Shown piece after piece: positions 59,760 to 64,000 of a stretch of DNA of 64,000 nucleotides. The position numbers and the translations under genes were made by a program. The stretch comes from Aureimonas populi (lineage in GTDB: Bacteria > Pseudomonadota > Alphaproteobacteria > Rhizobiales > Rhizobiaceae). The notes under the pieces are model-generated. The model worked only from the letters and a program-made list of their open reading frames with translations. It searched no databases and was not told where the DNA came from. Each line of letters starts with the position of its first letter. The first letter of the stretch is position 1. The stretch lies in NCBI RefSeq assembly GCF_017815515.1, contig NZ_CP072611.1, positions 1,736,001 to 1,800,000 on the forward strand. The letters run 5' to 3'.

Positions 59760-61133
59760 TCAATAGATGAGATGGTCGAAGACGCGCGCCATGGAGCGGT
59801 CCCAGCGCTCCTCGTAAAGCCGGACCAGTTCCTCGGCCGACGTGGTGCCGCGCGCCACCACCTCCTCCAGAGGGGCGAGGAACACGCTTTCGTCGTGGCC
59901 CTCCTCGTTCAGCCGGGCGCGGGCGACGAGGCCGGCGCGGGCGATGTCGAGGCTGGCGCGGGCGATGTCGAGCACCGTCCCGCCGCGGAACGGGGTGCGC
60001 AGGCCCGAGCGCGGCACCTCGGCGCGCAGCGCCGAGACTTCCTCGAAGCTCCAGTCCCTGGTCAGCGCCTCGGCCCCGTCCAGCGCCCCGTCGTCGTAGA
60101 GAAGGCCCACCCAGTAGGCGGGCAGGGCGCAGATGCGCCGCCAGGGGCCGCCATCGGCGCCGCGCATCTCCAGGAAGCGCTTCAGCCGCACATCGGGAAA
60201 GAGGGTGGAGAGATGGTTGGTCCAGTCTCCCATGGTCGGCTCGGGCGAGGCGATCCGGCCCTTGAGCGCGCCGTCCAGGAACTGCCGGAAGGTGACGTCG
60301 GTCGCCTGCGTGTAGCGGCCTTCGCGCATGACGAAGTACATCGGCACGTCCAGCGCCCATTCCACATAGTCGCGGTAGGAGAAGCCGGGCTCGAAGGCGA
60401 AGGGCAGGAGGCCCGAGCGCGCATTGTCCACATCCGCCCAGACGGCCGAGCGCCAGGAGACGAGGCCGTTCGGCCGCCCCTCCGTGAAGGGCGAATTGGC
60501 GAAGAGCGCAGAGGCGACCGGCTGGAGAGCCATGCCGATGCGCATCTTGCGCGCCATGTCGGCCTGCGAGGAGAAGTCGAGATTGACCTGGATGGTGGCG
60601 GTGCGGAACATCATGTCGAGCCCCCGCGTGCCCACCTGCGGCATGTAGCGCGCCATGATGTCGTAGCGCGACTTGGGCATTCGCGGCGTCTCGTCCAGCG
60701 TCCAGAGCGGGCTGGAGCCGATGCCGAGGAACTGGATGCCCAGCTCCGCCGCCACGCGCCGCACATCGGCCAGATGCGCGTTCGATTCGCGGCAGGTCTC
60801 ATGGATGCTGCGCAGCGGCGCGCCCGAAAGCTCGAACTGCCCCCCGGGCTCGAGCGAGATGGCGCCCCCGCCATCGGCCCCTGCAAGGCCGATGATGCGT
60901 CCCTCGTCGAGAATCGCTTCCCAGCCCGACAGCGCCTGAAGCCCTTCCAGAAGCGCGCGGATGCCGCGTTCGCCCTCATAGGGAACGGGCGAGAGATCCT
61001 CGGCGTAGAAGCCGAATTTCTCGTGCTCGGTGCCGATGCGGAAAGCCTCTGCCGGCTTCTCGCCGGCCGCGATGTCGGCGACGAGATCGTCGATCGAGCC
61101 GATGGAGGTGAGGTCGGTTGTGTCGCGCGCCAT
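59760..61133 (-). CDS. gshA: Glutamate-cysteine ligase (plant/alphaproteobacterial type)
   Basis: Makes gamma-glutamylcysteine, the first step of glutathione synthesis; 457 residues, of the GCS2-like class shared by alphaproteobacteria and plants. Signature parts: FRIGTEHEKFGFYAEDLSPV, ISLEPGGQFELSGAPLRSIH, GIGSSPLWTLDETPRMPKSR, YDIMARYMPQVGTRGLDMMF, TATIQVNLDFSSQADMARKM and FLEMRGADGGPWRRICALPA. Full length. RsmE is encoded 128 bp upstream on the same strand, a pairing common in Rhizobiales. Confidence 0.96.
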   Translation of the reverse strand: MARDTTDLTSIGSIDDLVADIAAGEKPAEAFRIGTEHEKFGFYAEDLSPVPYEGERGIRALLEGLQALSGWEAILDEGRIIGLAGADGGGAISLEPGGQFELSGAPLRSIHETCRESNAHLADVRRVAAELGIQFLGIGSSPLWTLDETPRMPKSRYDIMARYMPQVGTRGLDMMFRTATIQVNLDFSSQADMARKMRIGMALQPVASALFANSPFTEGRPNGLVSWRSAVWADVDNARSGLLPFAFEPGFSYRDYVEWALDVPMYFVMREGRYTQATDVTFRQFLDGALKGRIASPEPTMGDWTNHLSTLFPDVRLKRFLEMRGADGGPWRRICALPAYWVGLLYDDGALDGAEALTRDWSFEEVSALRAEVPRSGLRTPFRGGTVLDIARASLDIARAGLVARARLNEEGHDESVFLAPLEEVVARGTTSAEELVRLYEERWDRSMARVFDHLIY

Positions 61134-61261
61134 CTGTAAAGTCCGGTCGGGTGGCCTTGGTTTTTACCGCTCGGCCGAGAAGGGGCAAGGTCGCGCGTCT
61201 CTCGCCGCCTTCGGCGCGCATTGCAAGCGCTTTCGCACCATGGGCGGCGAAGACGCCGCGT

Positions 61262-62002
61262 TCACCGGGCGTCGCCCGCGATCGCCTGGATCAGCGCCAG
61301 CGCCGCCACGGCGGCGGTGTCGGCCCTGAGAATGCGCGGTCCGAGCGAGATCGGCGTCACGAAGTCGCATGAGCGCAGAAGCGCCCGCTCCTCGCCGGAA
61401 AATCCGCCCTCCGGGCCGACGAGAAGGGCGAGCGGCGCGCCGGCGAAGGGCGCGAGAAGGGCGGCGGGGCTCGCGCAATCCTCGCGCTCGTCGCAGAAGA
61501 AGAGGCGCCGGCTCCCGTCCCATTCCTCGAGGACGGGGCCGAGCTTCGCCAGCGGCCGGCATTGCGGCACGCTGAGGATGCCGCATTGTTCGGCGGCCTC
61601 CACGGCATTGGCGCGCATCCGCTCCACGTTCAGGCGCGGGTTCTGCGTGTGCTGTGTCATCACCGGCTCCAGCACGCCCGCCCCCATCTCCACCGCCTTC
61701 TGGACCATGTAGTCGAGGCGCGCGGCCTTGAGCGGGGCGAACAGATAGCGCAGGTCCGGGGGCGGCGTCTGCTCGCGCACCCGCTCCACGGGCACGAGGT
61801 CCACGCGCTTCTTCGACGGCCGCTCCACGCGCGCCAGCCACTCCCCGTCGCGGCCGTTGAACAGGAGAAGCCCGGCCCCGTCGGAAAGCCGCAGCACGTT
61901 GCCGAGATAGTTCGCCTGCTCGGGCGAGGCGGGCAGGACGCTCCCCGCGCGAAGATCTGCCTCGACGAAGAGCCGCTGCGCCTTGAAGTCGTAATCGGGC
62001 AT
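61262..62002 (-). CDS. rsmE: 16S rRNA (uracil-1498-N3)-methyltransferase
   Basis: A 246-residue SPOUT-class methyltransferase that methylates U1498 of 16S rRNA. The PUA-like N-terminus has [20 protein letters not shown]. The knotted C-terminus has [20 protein letters not shown] and [20 protein letters not shown]. The linking helix [20 protein letters not shown] is standard. Upstream of gshA; diverges from the SDR gene with a 105-bp gap. Confidence 0.95.
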   Translation of the reverse strand: MPDYDFKAQRLFVEADLRAGSVLPASPEQANYLGNVLRLSDGAGLLLFNGRDGEWLARVERPSKKRVDLVPVERVREQTPPPDLRYLFAPLKAARLDYMVQKAVEMGAGVLEPVMTQHTQNPRLNVERMRANAVEAAEQCGILSVPQCRPLAKLGPVLEEWDGSRRLFFCDEREDCASPAALLAPFAGAPLALLVGPEGGFSGEERALLRSCDFVTPISLGPRILRADTAAVAALALIQAIAGDAR

Positions 62003-62107
62003 CGCCTGGCCTTTCCCGCATTCGCCGCCCGAAACCTATGGCGGCACCCTTCGTTGTCACGGCGGACAACGAGCGGCGCTTCTCGCCGCTCTTCCGGAGA
62101 AGCAGAC

Positions 62108-62902
62108 ATGGATTTGGGCATCAAGGGGCGCGTGGCCATCATCACCGGCGCCAGCGACGGCATGGGCTGGGCCACGGCGCAGCTTCTGGCACAGGAGGGC
62201 GTCCGGCTGGTGCTGTCCGACCTGAAGACGGACCAGCTCGAAAAGGAGTGCGAGACGCTCGGCGCCGACGCGCTCTGCGTGAAGGCGGACGTGACCGACC
62301 AGGCGCAGGTGGACGCGCTGGTGGCCCGGGCCGTGGAACGCTTCGGCACAGTGGACATCGTCATCCACACGGCCGGCGTCACCGGGGCGAAAGGCCACCC
62401 GCTGGAGGTGGGGGACGAGGATTACGAAGACGCCTGGAGGATCGATTTCCTCTCCGCGGTGCATGTGGCGCGCGCGAGCTTTCCCGTCATGCGCAAGGGC
62501 GGCTGGGGCCGCTTCGTGTGCATCACCTCCGAGAATGCGGTGCAGCCCTATTGGAATGAGGCGACCTATAATGCCGCCAAGGCGGCCCTCGCCGCCTTCG
62601 TGAAGAACCTGTCCTACAAGGAGGCCGGGAACGGCATCCTGTGCAACACGGTTTCCCCCGCCTTCATCGAGACCCCGATGACGGACGGCATGATGGAGAA
62701 ACGGGCGAAGGAGAAAGGCGTCTCCTTCGAGGAGGCTGTGGAAAGCTTCCTGGAGGAGGAGCGCCCCGGCATCGCCCTGAAGCGGCGGGGCCGCGCGGAG
62801 GAGGTGGCGGCGGTGATCGCGCTCGTCGTCTCCGAGCGCGGTTCCTTCATGAACGGCGGCAATGTGCGCGTCGATGGCTCCGTGCAGTCCGTGCAGAACT
62901 GA
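62108..62902 (+). CDS. Short-chain dehydrogenase/reductase
   Basis: A 264-residue NAD(P)-dependent classical SDR. The cofactor motif TGASDGMG is at 13-20 and the Asp after strand beta-2 (LVLSDLK) favours NAD. HTAGV stands for NNAG. The catalytic triad is Ser141, Tyr154 and Lys158 (YNAAK). The C-terminus MNGGNVRVDGSVQSVQN is usual. Substrate cannot be deduced; the insertion ETPMTDGMMEKRAKEKGVSF may shape the substrate lid. Start ATG 62108. Monocistronic with a terminator. Confidence 0.9.
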   Translation: MDLGIKGRVAIITGASDGMGWATAQLLAQEGVRLVLSDLKTDQLEKECETLGADALCVKADVTDQAQVDALVARAVERFGTVDIVIHTAGVTGAKGHPLEVGDEDYEDAWRIDFLSAVHVARASFPVMRKGGWGRFVCITSENAVQPYWNEATYNAAKAALAAFVKNLSYKEAGNGILCNTVSPAFIETPMTDGMMEKRAKEKGVSFEEAVESFLEEERPGIALKRRGRAEEVAAVIALVVSERGSFMNGGNVRVDGSVQSVQN

Positions 62903-62914
62903 CCCCTCGAAAGA

Positions 62915-62948
62915 GAAAGCCGCCGGCCCTCGTGCGTCGGCGGCTTTC
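62915..62948. terminator. Bidirectional terminator after the SDR gene
   Basis: Arms GAAAGCCGCCG (62915-62925) and CGGCGGCTTTC (62938-62948), 12-base loop. Serves the SDR gene and the convergent 59-residue gene. Confidence 0.75.
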
Positions 62949-62965
62949 GGTTCGACCGGCTCCGC

Positions 62966-63145
62966 TCAGTTGTTCGGGCCGTCTATATGCTTGGCGGGAA
63001 CCGGGTCCGAGGCGGGAAAGGTATCGTCGAGCGATTCGTCGCGATCCTCTTCCCGGTTCATCGGCCGTTCCTGCGCGCCGGGCTGATCTCGGTTCTCGGG
63101 ATCGGCCTGGTGTTTCGGGTCGTTGCCCTTGGCGATGTCGGACAT
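62966..63145 (-). CDS. 59-residue hydrophilic protein
   Basis: Very hydrophilic, probably disordered protein: MSDIAKGNDPKHQADPENRD at the start, and SLDDTFPASDPVPAKHIDGP at the end. The DDTFPASDP motif recurs in small alphaproteobacterial proteins of unknown role. ATG 63145 follows AAGGAGA. Codon use is normal and the gene ends at a terminator, so it is credible. Confidence 0.7.
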   Translation of the reverse strand: MSDIAKGNDPKHQADPENRDQPGAQERPMNREEDRDESLDDTFPASDPVPAKHIDGPNN

Positions 63146-63205
63146 CGTCGTTCTCCTTGTTTCGCTGCCCGAAACGGGCGGGGGCCCCAAGCGTTCCGGC
63201 GCAGC

Positions 63206-63730
63206 TCACCTGCCTTCGAGCGCCTGCGCGTAAAGGAGGGCATCCTCGCGTGAGAAGCAGCAAAGAAGGATCAGCGAAAAGTCCCCTTCATCGGCCGCCG
63301 CGAACGCCTGGCTGACCGCGATCCTCGCCGCGCGCTCCTTGGGAAAACCGTAGACCCCGGTGGAGATCGCCGGGAAGGCGAGGCTCGAGACGCCGTTCTG
63401 CCGGGCCAGCGCGAAGGAGGCGCGATAGGCGCTGGCGAGAGCCTCGTCCTCGCCGCGCTGGCCGCCGCGCCAGACCGGCCCCACCGTATGGATGACGCGC
63501 CGCGCCGGCAGCTTGTAGCCGAAGGTGATGCGCGCCTCGCCGGTCGGGCACCCGCCGATGGAGCGGCATTCGTCCAGAAGCTCCGGCCCCGCCTTGCGGT
63601 GGATGGCGCCGTCCACGCCGCCGCCGCCGAGCAGGCTCTCATTGGCCGCGTTCACGATGGCGTCGAGCGTCAGCGTGGTGATGTCGGCGGTGATGACCTC
63701 CACCCGGCAGCCATTGCGTTCCACAAGCAT
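63206..63730 (-). CDS. Macrodomain protein (O-acetyl-ADP-ribose deacetylase-like)
   Basis: A 174-residue single macrodomain of the YmdB/MacroD type. The ADP-ribose pocket is shown by [20 protein letters not shown] with IHRKAG, and by [40 protein letters not shown] follows the family. Likely removes acetyl from O-acetyl-ADP-ribose or ADP-ribose from proteins. Stands alone; no ADP-ribosyltransferase is adjacent, so a toxin-antitoxin role is not supported. Confidence 0.92.
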   Translation of the reverse strand: MLVERNGCRVEVITADITTLTLDAIVNAANESLLGGGGVDGAIHRKAGPELLDECRSIGGCPTGEARITFGYKLPARRVIHTVGPVWRGGQRGEDEALASAYRASFALARQNGVSSLAFPAISTGVYGFPKERAARIAVSQAFAAADEGDFSLILLCCFSREDALLYAQALEGR

Positions 63731-63862
63731 CGTCCAGCTCCCTGATGCCCGGGCCGGCGCTCCGCCGTCCCCGTCTGTGGGAGTTGGGGCGCCGCGGCGC
63801 CGGGTTCAATCGCCGGTGGGCGTCGCGGGCAGTGATGGGGGGCGAGAGGCGGGGCGGAAAGC

Positions 63863-63890
63863 AAGAAGGCCGCCCCGCGGCGGCCTTCTT
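63863..63890 (-). terminator. Hairpin terminator of the right-edge gene
   Basis: Arms AAGAAGGCCGCC (63863-63874) and GGCGGCCTTCTT (63879-63890) pair perfectly over 12 bp with a 4-base loop, 22 bp after the stop of the right-edge minus-strand gene. GCTTTCC follows on that strand. Confidence 0.8.
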
Positions 63891-63912
63891 CGGATGCTTT
63901 GGGGAGCTGGCC

Positions 63913-64000
63913 CTACTGGACGCTGGAGCCGAAGAGGCGGGCGAGCGGATTGCGGCTTTCGCCCCCGATGCTCGCCTGGCGCATCACGCCCGTCTCGGCA
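63913..64000 (-). CDS. C-terminal fragment of an unidentified protein
   Basis: Only the last 28 codons are in the window, ending ...SIGGESRNPLARLFGSSVQ and stop TAG (CTA at 63913-63915). The frame is supported by the terminator just downstream and by normal codon use. Too short to identify. Confidence 0.55.
   Translation of the reverse strand, partial: AETGVMRQASIGGESRNPLARLFGSSVQ

Noticed and set aside
63206..63730. DarT/DarG-like toxin-antitoxin pair
   Set aside because: The macrodomain stands alone, with no adjacent ADP-ribosyltransferase gene.

Overview
The window is high-G+C chromosomal DNA from an alphaproteobacterium, most likely a member of Hyphomicrobiales (Rhizobiales). The lineage call rests on several features: the block DUF2948-hisD-UPF0262-low-molecular-weight phosphatase; a tRNA-His with a G1:U72 pair and A73; a DUF1127 protein; a ScfR-type regulator divergent from aceA; a PdhS-like cytoplasmic histidine kinase; and a bacteriophytochrome with an HWE-type kinase. 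A genus close to Aurantimonas or Aureimonas would fit, but that is inference.

Region 1-11.7 kb is a mobile element that ends at the 3' end of a tRNA-Arg(ACG) gene. It carries a tyrosine recombinase (cut by the left edge), a low-G+C DUF3825 cargo gene, a MobA/MobL (MobQ-type) relaxase operon, and a recognisable oriT with an 11-bp inverted repeat and a Q-type nic-like core. It also has a small mobilisation protein, a DotA/TraY-like membrane protein without other type IVB secretion genes, three small orphan proteins and a rolling-circle-type Rep initiator. I read it as an integrative mobilizable element (IME) with two HUH nucleases: one for transfer, one for replication.

Region 11.7-19.4 kb is core genome: a HAMP sensor kinase, rpmH-rnpA-yidC-engB (rnpA seems to use a CTG start), then on the other strand DUF2948-hisD-UPF0262-phosphatase. 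Region 19.4-29.2 kb is an exopolysaccharide/O-polysaccharide locus: polymerase/ligase, GT2, a GT4-GT26 fusion, a DUF6492 putative glycosyltransferase, a flippase, a Tat-exported GH10 glycanase and a Wzz/GumC-type chain-length protein. Region 29.3-39.5 kb is on the minus strand: an Entner-Doudoroff operon zwf-pgl-edd, preceded by a tight puuA-puuB-bphO-bphP run combining gamma-glutamyl-polyamine catabolism genes with a red-light sensor and its haem oxygenase.

Region 39.5-47.4 kb holds isocitrate lyase (glyoxylate shunt) with a small conserved companion. Diverging from it across a repeated TTTACAAG operator is its probable ScfR-family regulator, followed by a GNAT gene and a potFGHI-like polyamine ABC transporter. 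Region 47.4-54.4 kb has a secreted hypothetical protein, an AsmA-family protein, a PdhS-like kinase, a phasin and tRNA-His. The right end holds xseA, a LysR regulator, a DUF1127 protein, a CNNM/CBS/CorC protein, a DUF937 protein, gshA, rsmE, an SDR, a 59-residue protein, a macrodomain protein and the end of an unidentified gene.

The most interesting region is the 11-kb element. The rnpA CTG start, the aceA operator array and the GT4-GT26 fusion are smaller but checkable observations.
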